From NCBI RefSeq assembly GCF_027923555.1, contig NZ_AP025523.1, positions 3,414,484 through 3,478,483 of the forward strand: a stretch of DNA of 64,000 nt. The letters are read 5' to 3'. The position numbers and the translations under genes are program-made. Origin of the DNA: Vulcanimicrobium alpinum. GTDB lineage: Bacteria; Vulcanimicrobiota; Vulcanimicrobiia; Vulcanimicrobiales; Vulcanimicrobiaceae. The notes beneath the pieces were generated by a model. It was not told the DNA's origin, did not search any database, and worked only from the letters and a program-made list of their open reading frames with translations. Positions 25,953-35,025 of this stretch are shown piece after piece (position 1 is the first letter of the stretch; each line of letters opens with the position of its first letter).

Positions 25953-27811
25953 GCGCCGCCGGAGCTCCCGTCGAGCGTCCGCTCCCGCGGATCGCCGGCT
26001 TTCTCGGCGTGCTGCTGATCGCGCTGATCGCGATCGTCGCGCGGCTGGCGCAGGTCCAGCTCGTGCAGGGCGGCGAGTTCGCGGCCGCGGCGCGCGCCAA
26101 CCAAATCGAGGTGATCCCGATCGCCGCGCCGCGCGGACTCATCGTCGACCGTCACGGCACCGTTATGGTGCGGTCGCGGCCGTCGTTCGTCTGCGCGCTG
26201 ATCCCGTCCGAAATCACCGACATCGACAAGACGCTCGCGATGCTCGCCGACGTGCTGCGCGTTCCGGCCGCGACGCTGCAGCACCGTCTGCTCCATCACC
26301 ACAACATCAACTACAAGAACTTCGACGAGGTGCGCACGTACGAACCGTACGGGCCGGTGATCCTCGCCAGCGATCTCACCGCGGTGCAGATGGCGCGGCT
26401 CGCCGAGGCGCAGAGCGATCTTCCCGGCGTCGACATGGAAGAGCAGCCGGTGCGCAACTACCCCTACGGCAAAGAGGGCGCGCACATCTTCGGTTATGTC
26501 GGCGTGATCGACGAAGACGAGTACGCGAAACGCAAACGGCTGGGCTACTCGCCCAACGACGTCGTCGGCAAGGACGGGCTCGAGAACGCCTACGACCGCT
26601 GGCTGCACGGCCGCGCGGGCGGCGAGCAGGTCGAGGTGAACGCCTCCGGTGCGCTCGTGCGGCGGCTCAAACCGCTCGACTCGATCCCCGGCGACACGCT
26701 GGTGACGACGATCGACTGGAAGCTTCAGCGCAGCGTCGAGAAACACTTGGGGAAGATGCTCGCCAAGTGGGGGAAAGCGCGCGGCCAGCGGCTCTCGGGC
26801 GCGGTCGTGGTACTCGATCCGTACAACGGCAGCGTCCTTGCGCTCGCATCGATGCCGGCCTTCGATCCCAACGCGTTCGCGACGCCGATCGACACGAAAC
26901 GCTACAACGCGCTGCTCGGCGACAAGCTCAACCCGCTCTACGACCGCGCGATCGGCGCGGCGTCGCCGAGCGGTTCGACGTTCAAGATGGTGACCGGGTC
27001 GGCCGCGATCTCGAGCGGGGTGATCGCGCCGCATCAGGTGCTCTATGATTCCGGTGCGTGGTCGTGCTATGGGACCACGTTCGTCGACATCGCCGCCGGC
27101 GGGATCGGCTCGACCGGGTTCGAGCACGCGCTCGCGGCATCGTCGGACGGGTATTTCTATCAGCTCGGCTGGCGGCTGAAAAACGAGCGGCTGCGCTATT
27201 ACGCGACGCAGTATGGGCTCGGATCGAAACTCGGGATCGATCTCCCCGGCGAGTATCCGGGCAACTGGCCGACCGAGGAGTGGGTGCAGGCGACGTTCGG
27301 CAAGGGCTACCACCTCGAGCCGAGCGACGCATGTCAGCTTGCGATCGGACAAGGATCGATGCAGGCGACGCCGCTGCAGATCGCCAGCGTCGCTGCGACG
27401 GTGATCAACGGCGGGACGCTCTACCGCCCGCATCTCGTCTCCGAGATCCGCTCGCCGCGCGGCACGGTGCTCAAACGCTTCGATCACGAAGTGATCCGTC
27501 ACGTCAACGTCTCGCAGGAAGCGCTGCGCGAAGTGCGTGAGGGGATGGCGCAGGTCACCAAGCCCTGGGGAACGGCGTCCGGGCTGGAGATTCCGGGCCT
27601 CACGTTCTCCGGCAAAACCGGAACCGCGGAGACCGAAGGCGGGAACGGGCCGAACACGACGTGGTTCGTCGCGTGGGCGCCGAGCAGCCATCCGAAGTTT
27701 GCGATGGCCGTCTACATGGAGAAATCCGGCGGCTACGGCGCATCGGTCGCCGCACCGGTCGCGCAGCACGTGATCGCCGACTACTTCGGGAAGAAGATCG
27801 AGCCGCTCTGA
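25949..27811 (+). CDS. mrdA: Penicillin-binding protein 2 (peptidoglycan transpeptidase, elongasome)
   Basis: 620 residues. N-terminal anchor at about 17-35. PBP dimerisation domain with RGLIVDRHGTVMVRS. The transpeptidase domain has SGSTFKMVTG (S-x-x-K with nucleophile Ser), SSDGYFYQLG (S-x-N/D) and SGKTGTAET (K-T/S-G). It cross-links sidewall peptidoglycan as part of the rod complex. The ATG at 25949 overlaps mreD. No rodA is present after it, which is unusual for mreBCD-mrdA-rodA; the operon ends here. Confidence 0.95.
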   Translation: MSAAGAPVERPLPRIAGFLGVLLIALIAIVARLAQVQLVQGGEFAAAARANQIEVIPIAAPRGLIVDRHGTVMVRSRPSFVCALIPSEITDIDKTLAMLADVLRVPAATLQHRLLHHHNINYKNFDEVRTYEPYGPVILASDLTAVQMARLAEAQSDLPGVDMEEQPVRNYPYGKEGAHIFGYVGVIDEDEYAKRKRLGYSPNDVVGKDGLENAYDRWLHGRAGGEQVEVNASGALVRRLKPLDSIPGDTLVTTIDWKLQRSVEKHLGKMLAKWGKARGQRLSGAVVVLDPYNGSVLALASMPAFDPNAFATPIDTKRYNALLGDKLNPLYDRAIGAASPSGSTFKMVTGSAAISSGVIAPHQVLYDSGAWSCYGTTFVDIAAGGIGSTGFEHALAASSDGYFYQLGWRLKNERLRYYATQYGLGSKLGIDLPGEYPGNWPTEEWVQATFGKGYHLEPSDACQLAIGQGSMQATPLQIASVAATVINGGTLYRPHLVSEIRSPRGTVLKRFDHEVIRHVNVSQEALREVREGMAQVTKPWGTASGLEIPGLTFSGKTGTAETEGGNGPNTTWFVAWAPSSHPKFAMAVYMEKSGGYGASVAAPVAQHVIADYFGKKIEPL

Positions 27812-27901
27812 GGCGCTAGTCGAGCGCACCGTCGTTCCAGGTTCGACCGAACGGTCGCGAGAAACGACGAGCGTTCGTAACCCTCGCCCTCGCAGGTGTT
27901 C

Positions 27902-29110
27902 ATGCCGACCGTCGCTCATCACGCAGACTACTTGTGCCAGGCCGTTGCGCGTCTCGGAAGCGAGAGCGCGTTCGAGGTGCTGGCCCGCGCCAAGGCGCTC
28001 GAAGCGCAGGGGCGGCGCGTGGTGCACATGGAGATCGGCGAACCCGACTTCGATACGCCCGAACACATCAAGCGCGCCGGCATCCGCGCGATCGAAGACA
28101 ATTACAGTCACTACACGCCCTCGGCCGGGATCCCCGAGCTGCGCGACGCGATCGCCGACTACGCCTCACGCTTTCGCGGGCTCACGCCGGCGTACGCGCG
28201 GGAGAACGTCGTGGTCGGCGCCGGCGCGAAGCCGATCATCTGGAACCTGCTCTCCGCGATCCTCGATCCCGGCGACGAGCTCGTGTACGCCGATCCCGCC
28301 TACCCCGCATACGCATCCGCCGCGAGCTACCTGCAGGCGAAGCCGATCCCGGTCGCGCTGCTGGAGTCGCGCAACTGGCGCCTCGATCTCGACGAGCTCG
28401 CCGCGAAAGTCGGGCCGAAGACCAAAGCGATCGTCATCACCTCGCCGCACAACCCCACCGGCGGAGTACTGACGCGCGACGACCTCGAGCGGATCGCCGA
28501 GCTCGCGCAGCGGCACGGCGCGCTCGTCGTCTCCGACGAGATCTACTCGCGCAACATCTACGGGCCGACCTTCAACTCGATCGCGCAGCTCGACGGGATG
28601 CGCGAACGCACGATCATCGTCGACGGCTTCTCCAAAGCGTACGCAATGACGGGCTGGCGGCTGGGCTACTGCGTCGCACCCGAAGCGATCGCCAAGACGG
28701 TGACGCTGTTCAACAACAACACGTTCTCGTGCGTTGCGACGTTCGTCCAGCACGCCGGTATCGCCGCGCTCACCGGCGACGACGCGCCGATCCGGCGCAT
28801 GAACGCGATCTTCCGCGAACGGCGCGATGCGATCGTCGCCGGCCTCAACGACGTGCCTGGCGTGAGCTGCACGCTCCCCGACGGCGCGTTCTATGCATTT
28901 CCCAACGTCTCACAGGTGACGCACGACGACCGCCATCTCGCGCAATGGCTACTGCAGGAATGCGGCGTCGCGTGCCTGGGCGGATCGAGCTTCGGAGCAG
29001 CGGGCGCCGGCTATCTGCGCTTCTCGTACGCCGCCTCGATCGACGACATCCGCTGGGCGGTCGCCCAAGTGCGCGAACACCTGCCCCGCTACGAGTCCCC
29101 CGCGCGCTGA
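27902..29110 (+). CDS. PLP-dependent class I aminotransferase
   Basis: About 402 residues from the ATG at 27902 (a GTG two codons earlier is also possible). Fold-type I: IGEPDFDTPEHIKRAGI near the N-terminus, ITSPHNPTGGVLTRDDL, DEIYSRNIYG (PLP Asp and Tyr), GFSKAYAMTGWRLGY with the Schiff-base Lys at about residue 245, and RFSYAASIDDI with the substrate-carboxylate Arg. Closest general type is the aspartate/aromatic aminotransferase AspC-AspB group. No amino-acid biosynthesis neighbour identifies the substrate. Upstream 90 bases hold no gene. Confidence 0.88.
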   Translation: MPTVAHHADYLCQAVARLGSESAFEVLARAKALEAQGRRVVHMEIGEPDFDTPEHIKRAGIRAIEDNYSHYTPSAGIPELRDAIADYASRFRGLTPAYARENVVVGAGAKPIIWNLLSAILDPGDELVYADPAYPAYASAASYLQAKPIPVALLESRNWRLDLDELAAKVGPKTKAIVITSPHNPTGGVLTRDDLERIAELAQRHGALVVSDEIYSRNIYGPTFNSIAQLDGMRERTIIVDGFSKAYAMTGWRLGYCVAPEAIAKTVTLFNNNTFSCVATFVQHAGIAALTGDDAPIRRMNAIFRERRDAIVAGLNDVPGVSCTLPDGAFYAFPNVSQVTHDDRHLAQWLLQECGVACLGGSSFGAAGAGYLRFSYAASIDDIRWAVAQVREHLPRYESPAR

Positions 29111-29120
29111 GCGACGTGCT

Positions 29121-29597
29121 TCAGGGCGCGGGTTCGGTTTTCGCGAACGTCAGGTTGTAGGTGAAGAACACCGTCTCGCGACGGTAGCCCATCGCTTCGT
29201 AGAGGCGCTGCGCGCGCAGGTTGTCGACGGCCGTCGAGAGCGTCAGGCCGACCGCACCGCTCTCGCGCGCGAGCCGCTCCGCGCGCTCCAGCAGCGCCCG
29301 GCCCACGCCGTTGCGGCGCCGCTCCTCGACGACGTAGAGATCGTTGAGCAGCCACAGCGGGCCGGGCGCCGCATCCGTCGACGAGAACGCCGGATAGAGC
29401 TGGACGAAGCCCACCGCCTCGCCGTCCGGATCCTCGGCGACGAACAGCGCCGACTCGCCGCGCCGCAGCCGGTCGCCGACGAACGCCGCGGCGAGCCCCG
29501 GATCGGAACGCTGCTTGTAGAATACGCGGTAGGCGTCGAAAAGCGGAGCGACGATGTCGACATCTTCGACGCCGGCACGACGCACGACGAAGTCCAC
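29121..29597 (-). CDS. GNAT-family N-acetyltransferase
   Basis: 158 residues from a GTG at 29597. LFVAEDPDGEAVGFVQLYPAF is the central GNAT beta strands. WLLNDLYVVEERRRNGVGRA holds the acetyl-CoA pyrophosphate loop (R-R-x-G-x-G/A). AVGLTLSTAVDNLRAQRLYEAMGY is the standard C-terminal segment. Acceptor unknown. Convergent with the aminotransferase (10 bases apart) and divergent from trpS, with a 95-base promoter space. Confidence 0.88.
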   Translation of the reverse strand: MDFVVRRAGVEDVDIVAPLFDAYRVFYKQRSDPGLAAAFVGDRLRRGESALFVAEDPDGEAVGFVQLYPAFSSTDAAPGPLWLLNDLYVVEERRRNGVGRALLERAERLARESGAVGLTLSTAVDNLRAQRLYEAMGYRRETVFFTYNLTFAKTEPAP

Positions 29598-29692
29598 TGG
29601 CGCAGATCCGTTTCGGTCTCGCGCGCGCCTTCCTTCATCGTCCCGGCGCGGCGAAGGTCGCCGCGTTTCCCGAAATCGAACGAGCGAGAGCT

Positions 29693-30685
29693 ATGGCCCG
29701 TCCCGTCGTCTTCTCCGGCATCCAGCCCACCGGTTCGATTCACATCGGCAACTACTTCGGCGCGATCAAACAGTGGGTGACCGGACAGGACGATGCGGAG
29801 AACATCTTCTGTCTGGTCGACATGCACGCGCTCACCGTCCCGCAGGACCCCGCCGCGCTGCGCGCTCAGATTCTCGAGACCGCGACGGTCCTGCTGGCGG
29901 CGGGGATCGATCCCGCGAAATCGCGGCTGTTCGTGCAAAGCGACGTGCGCGAGCACGGCGAGCTGACGTGGTATCTGTCGTGCGTCGCAGCGATGGGACA
30001 GCTCGGCCGCATGACGCAGTACAAGGAAAAATCCGAAGCGCAGCGCGGCGAAGTGCGCGTCGGCCTGTTCGCCTATCCGCTGCTGATGGCGGCCGACATC
30101 CTGCTGTATCGCACCACGCACGTCCCCGTCGGCGAAGACCAGAAGCAGCACATCGAGCTGACGCGCGATCTCGCGCAGCGCTTCAACGCGGCTTACGGCG
30201 GGGTGTTCGTCCTGCCCGAACCGGCGATCCCGGCGGCCGGAGCGCGGATCATGGGCCTCGACGATCCGACCAAGAAGATGTCGAAGAGCGTCGCCGGCTC
30301 GTATCACGCAATCCGCGTCCTCGATCCGCCCGAACAGATCCGCAAAGCGGTGATGTCCGCGCAGACCGACAGCGGCCGCGAGATTCGCATCGACCCCGCG
30401 CGTCCCGGCGTGACGAACCTGCTCGCGATCTACATGGCGGCGTCGGGCACGAGTGCCGCCGAGGCCGAGGCGCACTTCGCCGGCGCGCGCGGCTACGGCG
30501 ACGTGAAAAAGGAACTCGTCGATCTGCTCGTCGAGACGCTGCGGCCGCTGCGCGAACGGTACGCCGAACTCGCGGCCGATCCGGCGACGGTGCACGAACT
30601 GCTGTGCGCCGGCGCCGACGCGGTGCGGCCGATCGCTCGCGCCACCGCCGATGCGGCGAAGCGCGCGATGGGCGTCGGAAGCTAG
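29693..30685 (+). CDS. trpS: Tryptophanyl-tRNA synthetase
   Basis: 330 residues, the typical bacterial TrpRS length. FSGIQPTGSIHIGNYFGAI has the class I HIGH-type motif (HIGN); PTKKMSKSVAGSY has the KMSKS loop. GEDQKQHIELTRDLAQRFN is the conserved dimer/active-site region. Cytosolic charging of tRNA-Trp. ATG at 29693 with GAGAG a few bases before. No T-box or attenuator is visible in its short leader. Confidence 0.95.
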   Translation: MARPVVFSGIQPTGSIHIGNYFGAIKQWVTGQDDAENIFCLVDMHALTVPQDPAALRAQILETATVLLAAGIDPAKSRLFVQSDVREHGELTWYLSCVAAMGQLGRMTQYKEKSEAQRGEVRVGLFAYPLLMAADILLYRTTHVPVGEDQKQHIELTRDLAQRFNAAYGGVFVLPEPAIPAAGARIMGLDDPTKKMSKSVAGSYHAIRVLDPPEQIRKAVMSAQTDSGREIRIDPARPGVTNLLAIYMAASGTSAAEAEAHFAGARGYGDVKKELVDLLVETLRPLRERYAELAADPATVHELLCAGADAVRPIARATADAAKRAMGVGS

Positions 30686-30743
30686 CGGACGAAGGCCTTC
30701 CGACGCGGTTTTCCGAGCGTACAGAGCGGGTCGCGTGCTGTTC

Positions 30744-30772
30744 TTGCACGCCCGGGTGGCGCGTGATAGTAT
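30744..30772 (+). promoter_or_regulatory. Sigma-70 promoter of the zinc-ribbon gene
   Basis: TTGCAC and TAGTAT are separated by exactly 17 bases. Predicted start near 30779 gives a 5' untranslated leader of about 107 bases before the TTG at 30886. I see no strong structure in the leader apart from AGGAG at 30872-30876, nine bases before the start codon. Confidence 0.65.
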
Positions 30773-30885
30773 CCACGCATAAAATCGACCGGTCTCGATC
30801 CCCGCGCGGTCCCGTCATCCGTGGCATCACCACACTCAGGTACTCGGCGAGTCGAAACCAGGCCAACCCGTAGGAGTCCACTCGC

Positions 30886-31233
30886 TTGTATACCGATGAA
30901 CGGCTGACTTGCACCGATTGCGGTGCGGAGTTTGTTTTCAGCGCCGGCGAACAGCAATTCTTCGCGACGAAGGGTTTTCAGAACAAACCCAACCGCTGCC
31001 CGGACTGCCGCGCCGTGCGCAAGAGTGCGCGCGCGAACAGCGGCGGAATCTCCGGCGGATACGGCGGCGGCGGCGGGATGCGCGGCAGCGATCGCGCGTA
31101 CGGCGGCGCGCGCGAGATGTACAGCGTGACCTGCAGCAGCTGCGGACAGCAGGCGGAAGTGCCGTTCCAGCCGCGCGGCGACAAGCCGGTATACTGCCGC
31201 GACTGCTTCCAGTCGCAGCGCTCGTACCGTTGA
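30886..31233 (+). CDS. Small double zinc-ribbon protein
   Basis: 115 residues from a TTG at 30886; AGGAG nine bases before it supports this start. Two zinc ribbons are visible. The first is LTCTDCGAEFVFSAGEQQF...NRCPDCRAVRK (residues about 9-45); the second is VTCSSCGQQAEVPFQPRG...VYCRDCFQSQ (about 82-112). A Gly-rich linker of about 35 residues separates them. This resembles the small 'CxxC zinc-ribbon' family found in many phyla with unknown function, possibly RNA- or ribosome-associated. Monocistronic; convergent with thiD. Confidence 0.85.
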   Translation: MYTDERLTCTDCGAEFVFSAGEQQFFATKGFQNKPNRCPDCRAVRKSARANSGGISGGYGGGGGMRGSDRAYGGAREMYSVTCSSCGQQAEVPFQPRGDKPVYCRDCFQSQRSYR

Positions 31234-31240
31234 ACTCGGC

Positions 31241-32005
31241 TTAGCGCGTCTCCGGCGCGACGCGCGTGCCCGCGAACAGCACGCCGTGCGCAATCGCGTC
31301 GGCGACGCGCGTGTGCGCGTGCACGATCGCATCGTCGAGCGTCGCGCCGGATGCCAGCGATGCTGCGATCGTCGCCGCGAGCAAATCGCCGGTGCCGCGC
31401 AGCACGTTCGCGATGCGCGGCGTGCGAAACGTGCGCACGCCCGCGTCGTCGGAAACGACGTCGATCGCGTCGCCGGCGAGATGTCCGCCTTTCACCAGCA
31501 CCGCGCGCGCGCCGCGCGCGCGCAGCGCCGGCGCTGCATCGCGCATCGCGTCGAGATCGCGCACGCTGCGCTCCAGCAGCGCACCGGCTTCGTCGAGGTT
31601 CGGCGTCAGCAGCGTTGCGCACGGAAGGAGCACGTCGCGCAGCGCGGCCACCGTCGCGTCATCGGCGAGCGGATCGCCGCCCGTCGCGGCAAGCACCGGA
31701 TCGACCACGACCGGCACCCCCGCAAACGCCGCGAGCCCCGCGGCGACCGCGCGCACCGCGTCCGTGGAGAGGAGCGCGCCGACGTGAAAAGCGCCGACGC
31801 CCGCCTCGCGCAGCGCGTCGAATTGCGCCGCGATCGTCGCCGCGTCAAGCGGCGTGCGGCGCAGGACGCTGCGCGCATCCTGCGCGCTCACGCCGGCGAT
31901 GACGCAGACGGGGCGCACGCCTTCGCGCGCGAGCACCTGCATCGCGAAGGTGACGCCCGCGAACGCGAGCGGATGGGTCGTGCCGACGGCGGCGACGACC
32001 GGCAC
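31241..32005 (-). CDS. thiD: Hydroxymethylpyrimidine/phosphomethylpyrimidine kinase
   Basis: About 254 residues. VRPVCVIAGVSAQDARSV is the N-terminal region; VVVDPVLAATGGDPLADDATV holds the substrate loop. TLLTPNLDEAGALL, AVLVKGGHLAGDAIDV and LRGTGDLLAATIAASLA (catalytic GTGD anion hole) are ThiD/PfkB motifs. It makes HMP-PP for thiamine synthesis. GTG at 32005 lies 2 bases after the thiE stop, so the two enzymes that supply and join the halves of thiamine are co-translated. Confidence 0.9.
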   Translation of the reverse strand: MPVVAAVGTTHPLAFAGVTFAMQVLAREGVRPVCVIAGVSAQDARSVLRRTPLDAATIAAQFDALREAGVGAFHVGALLSTDAVRAVAAGLAAFAGVPVVVDPVLAATGGDPLADDATVAALRDVLLPCATLLTPNLDEAGALLERSVRDLDAMRDAAPALRARGARAVLVKGGHLAGDAIDVVSDDAGVRTFRTPRIANVLRGTGDLLAATIAASLASGATLDDAIVHAHTRVADAIAHGVLFAGTRVAPETR

Positions 32006-32007
32006 GT

Positions 32008-32598
32008 TCAGCCCCAGCGTTCGACGAGCTCGCGCGCCGCGCGCTCCGGATCGTCGCAGACGAGCGCCGAGATCACCGCCGCCATCGGCACGGCGGTCTC
32101 GCGCACCCGTCCGATCGTCGCGGAATCGATCCCGCCGATCGCCGCGCAGGGCACCGGCGACGCCTCGACGACGGCGCGCACGCCGTTGATCCCGATCGGC
32201 CGACCGGCGTCCGGCTTCGAACCCGTGGCGAAGACCGGCCCCACGCCGACGTAGTCGATCAGCGCCGGATCGACCGCTCGCGCTTCGGCCGGCGTCCCGC
32301 ACGAGAGGCCGATGATCTTGCCCGGGAGCCCGCGCCGCAGTGCGGTGAGGTCGAGCCCTGCGGCGTCTTCTTGCCCGAGATGCACGCCGTCGGCGAGCCG
32401 CGCCAAGCCGACGTCGTCGTTGAGGAGCGCGATCCCGCCCGCGGCGCGCACCCGGCCGACGAGCGCGATCAGCGTCGTGCTGTCGATCCCGTCCTTCGCC
32501 CGGATCTGGACGAGCCGGATCCCGCCGCGCAGCACCGCCTCGGTGAACGCGATCGGCTCGACCCGCGCGGGGTCGACGATCGCGTAGATCCCCCGCAA
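32008..32598 (-). CDS. thiE: Thiamine-phosphate synthase
   Basis: About 196 residues from a TTG at 32598. GIYAIVDPARVEPI is the N-terminus, LVQIRAKDGIDSTTL matches the ThiE QlR.K box, GVHLGQEDA the DGxHxGQED motif, and IDYVGVGPVFATGSKPDA the GPvfxTxtK phosphate site. It couples HMP-PP to thiazole phosphate. The start is uncertain: the frame is open further upstream but only TTG gives a normal length. I looked for a TPP riboswitch between 32598 and 32652 and saw none. Confidence 0.85.
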   Translation of the reverse strand: MRGIYAIVDPARVEPIAFTEAVLRGGIRLVQIRAKDGIDSTTLIALVGRVRAAGGIALLNDDVGLARLADGVHLGQEDAAGLDLTALRRGLPGKIIGLSCGTPAEARAVDPALIDYVGVGPVFATGSKPDAGRPIGINGVRAVVEASPVPCAAIGGIDSATIGRVRETAVPMAAVISALVCDDPERAARELVERWG

Positions 32599-32651
32599 AC
32601 GCGAACGAGGAGCGTCGCCGCTCCCCGTTTCCGAGCCGTTCGGAATTGCGT

Positions 32652-33215
32652 TCAGTTCAGCGGGGCCGCCGGGTTGACGACCGCGACGGTGATCGAACCG
32701 GTCGCACCGCTCCCGGTCGCGCTCACGACGACGCAGTAGGGATAGGTCGGTGTGACGGTCGCCGCCGGACTCACCGCGAGGATCGCCGCGGGGACCGGGA
32801 TGATCGCCGGCGGGGTGAAGACGATGTTGGCCGAGTTGGTGGGATCGACCGTGATGTACTGCGAGAAATCGGTGACCAGCGGCCCGGTGGTCCCCTGGGA
32901 CGTGACGGTTACGGCGTTGCACGCCTTGGTGACGCCGCTCGAGTTGGTCGGGTAGGTGCCGCTCGAGACGAGCGCAGCGCTCCATTTGAACGTGTTGTTC
33001 GAAAGGGTGCCGTTCGTCGAGCCGCGCACGGCGACCGCACTGAGGTCGATCGGCGAACCCGGGATCACGCGAGCGACGTTGGTGCTGCCGAGGGTCGTTA
33101 CGATGACGCGGTCGGCATTGTTGCTGTTATTGAAGCTGAGGACGGACCCCCCGCCGCTGCACGCGCTCAACGCGACGGCGGCCATGACTGCAAGGGGCAG
33201 GGCGAAGCGACGCAT
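32652..33215 (-). CDS. Predicted lipoprotein, hypothetical
   Basis: 187 residues from an ATG at 33215, preceded by GGGAG. Lipobox LSAC at residues 16-19 after a hydrophobic n-region (MRRFALPLAVMAAVA), so a signal peptidase II substrate attached by Cys19. The rest is Ser/Thr/Val-rich with repeated beta-like segments (FKWSAALVSSGTYPT, VVVSATGSGATGSITVAVV), resembling a small Ig-like or bacterial-surface beta domain. Two Cys (about residues 99 and 161) could form a disulphide. No family recognised. Its location before thiE looks coincidental. Confidence 0.7.
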   Translation of the reverse strand: MRRFALPLAVMAAVALSACSGGGSVLSFNNSNNADRVIVTTLGSTNVARVIPGSPIDLSAVAVRGSTNGTLSNNTFKWSAALVSSGTYPTNSSGVTKACNAVTVTSQGTTGPLVTDFSQYITVDPTNSANIVFTPPAIIPVPAAILAVSPAATVTPTYPYCVVVSATGSGATGSITVAVVNPAAPLN

Positions 33216-33328
33216 GGATACGACTCCCGTAAGCACGGAAAAACCCCAGAGGCCATTCTCGAAGTCGCCGCCGGGCGTGTCGGCCGTTCCGTGGCTTGGA
33301 AGTCGGTTCCTTCGTTCTGCCGCTTCGA

Positions 33329-34150
33329 CTAGCGCGGTGCGACGGCGACCGTGACGTCGAACGGCGCGTCCGCGCCGTCGGCGAGCGCCGGGGCGACCGT
33401 CAGCGACCACGTGCGCGAGAGCGGGTCGAGCCGGCCCGCGGTGAACGTCAGCGAGCCGGTGTACTGCGCGTTGGGCGCGAGCGGCACGCCCTCGTAGAGG
33501 TGCTTGTCGGTCACCGCCCAGTTCTTCAGCGCGAGAATCCGGTAGACGCCGCCCTTGTCGTCGCGCAGAACGCTCTTCCCGTACGGCAGGACGGTAATGA
33601 AGCGATCCCCGAGGTTCGCGAACGTCACCACCATCGCGATCCGGTCTTCGAAGAACTCCATCTTTTTGACGGTGACGCGCAGCCCCGAGGCGCCGGCGGT
33701 CGACGTCGAGGCGAATGCGCGGTAGGGTTTCCCGGGGTCCTTGATATGCAGACCGCCGGCGGCCGGGAGCACGCCGATCGGCACCGTGACGTCCGCCCGG
33801 CGCCGCGCGTCGCGCGCGTGGTCGACGAAGCCGACCTGCTCGCGCACGAAGTACACGCGCCCGCGCTCGTCGCCGCGCGCGCCGACGATGCGCGCTGCAG
33901 CGATCGTGAAGCCATCCGCGTCGAAGACGCTGCGATACGCGGCGGCGCTGCCGAAGTACGCGCGCTCGTCGTCGCTGAGCATCGCGAAGGCGGCGTCGTA
34001 TTGTCCCGTGCGAAGCGCGTCGACGTAGCGCTTGACGAACGCCGTCTGCGGTCCCGCCGGAACGGGGCCGTAGCTCGGCGCCGCCGGCGGCGCTGCGCCG
34101 AGCAGCGCGAGGGCGCACGACGCGAGCGCGGTGCGCGCGAACGAGTTCAC
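33329..34150 (-). CDS. Secreted hypothetical protein
   Basis: 273 residues. Signal peptide about 1-24 (MNSFARTALASCALALLGA). After a Pro-rich linker there is a helical segment (FVKRYVDALRTGQYDAAFAMLSDDERAYFG) like the NTF2-like or DUF4878-type 'YxxalxxgdyeaA' module. A beta-rich C-terminal half follows (VVTFANLGDRFITVLPYGKSVLRDD), like an extracellular DUF4352/telomeric-repeat-type Ig domain. Its ATG overlaps the parB stop, so it is transcribed with parAB, though no partition role is implied. The following 113 bases to the lipoprotein hold no gene. Confidence 0.7.
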   Translation of the reverse strand: MNSFARTALASCALALLGAAPPAAPSYGPVPAGPQTAFVKRYVDALRTGQYDAAFAMLSDDERAYFGSAAAYRSVFDADGFTIAAARIVGARGDERGRVYFVREQVGFVDHARDARRRADVTVPIGVLPAAGGLHIKDPGKPYRAFASTSTAGASGLRVTVKKMEFFEDRIAMVVTFANLGDRFITVLPYGKSVLRDDKGGVYRILALKNWAVTDKHLYEGVPLAPNAQYTGSLTFTAGRLDPLSRTWSLTVAPALADGADAPFDVTVAVAPR

Positions 34151-35025
34151 GACGATTCTTCTCCCAGCAGCAAGTCGACGATGCGCGTCAGATCGTTGGC
34201 ATCGGCGTAACGCAGCTCGATCGCGCCGCCGCGTTCGTGCGCGACCAATTTCACCTGCGTTCCGTATTTGTAGCGCAGCCGCGCGACGAACGCCTCGTCG
34301 TCGTGCTGCACGCGCGCCGAGGTCACGCGCGCGGCGCGGGGGCGCGCGCGCCCGCTCTCCTGCACGAGCGCTTCGAGCGCGCGCACCGTGAGTTCTTCGT
34401 CGGCGGCGCGGCGCGCGATCGCTTCGCGCCGTTCGGGCGGAAGCGCGAGCAGCGCGCGCGCGTGACGCGCGGTCAGCCGCCCCTCGCGCACCAAGGCTTT
34501 GATCGCATCGGAGAGCCCGAGCAGACGCAGCGCGTTCGCGATCGCCGGACGGCTGCGGCCCATCCGCTCGGCGACCTGTTCCTGCGTGAAGCCGTAGGCC
34601 TCGATCAAATGTGCGAAGCCCATCGCCTCTTCGAGCGGATCGAGGTTTTCGCGCTGCAGGTTCTCGATGATCGCGACCTCGAGCGACTCGCGATCGTCGG
34701 CGGTGCGGACGATCGCGGGGATCGTCTCGAGCCCCGCGGCGCGCGCCGCGCGCAGGCGACGTTCGCCCGCGATCAGTTCGAAGCCGTCGGCGCGTTCGCG
34801 CACGATCACCGGAACGAGCACGCCGAATGAGGCGATCGACGCGCGCAGTTCGTCGAGCGCATGCGGTGCGAACGTTCGTCGCGGCTGCTGCGGATTGGGA
34901 CGGATGCGCGCCAGCGGCAGCACTTGCAGATCGCGCTTCGGCGGTGCGGCGGTGACGTCGGCGGTGCCGCCCTCGCCGAGCAGTGCGCCCAGCCCGCGTC
35001 CGAGCCCGCGCTTCGGCGCGCTCAT
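34147..35025 (-). CDS. parB: Chromosome partitioning protein ParB
   Basis: 292 residues. GLGRGLGALLGEGG is the N-terminal ParA-interacting tail. LARIRPNPQQPRRTF and LIAGERRLRAARAAGL form the ParB/Srx CTPase domain (GERRxRA). Then comes a helix-turn-helix (TQEQVAERMGRSRPAIANALRLLGL) for parS, and a C-terminal dimerisation domain. ParB loads on parS as a CTP-dependent clamp and recruits SMC, whose gene is also in the window. It overlaps parA by 4 bases. Two candidate parS sites lie 2.3 kb away at 37325 and 37399. Confidence 0.95.
   Translation of the reverse strand: MSAPKRGLGRGLGALLGEGGTADVTAAPPKRDLQVLPLARIRPNPQQPRRTFAPHALDELRASIASFGVLVPVIVRERADGFELIAGERRLRAARAAGLETIPAIVRTADDRESLEVAIIENLQRENLDPLEEAMGFAHLIEAYGFTQEQVAERMGRSRPAIANALRLLGLSDAIKALVREGRLTARHARALLALPPERREAIARRAADEELTVRALEALVQESGRARPRAARVTSARVQHDDEAFVARLRYKYGTQVKLVAHERGGAIELRYADANDLTRIVDLLLGEESS

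Noticed and set aside
27812-27900. tRNA-like sequence with GGTTCGA
   Set aside because: No cloverleaf arms, anticodon or acceptor stem can be formed around it.
29598-29692. T-box leader of trpS
   Set aside because: Leader is under 100 bases and lacks the T-box sequence and a terminator.
32598-32660. TPP riboswitch before thiE-thiD
   Set aside because: No CTGAGA or ACCTGA core is seen; the region is mostly the end of the lipoprotein gene. Only a short GGAGCG/CGCTCC hairpin is present.
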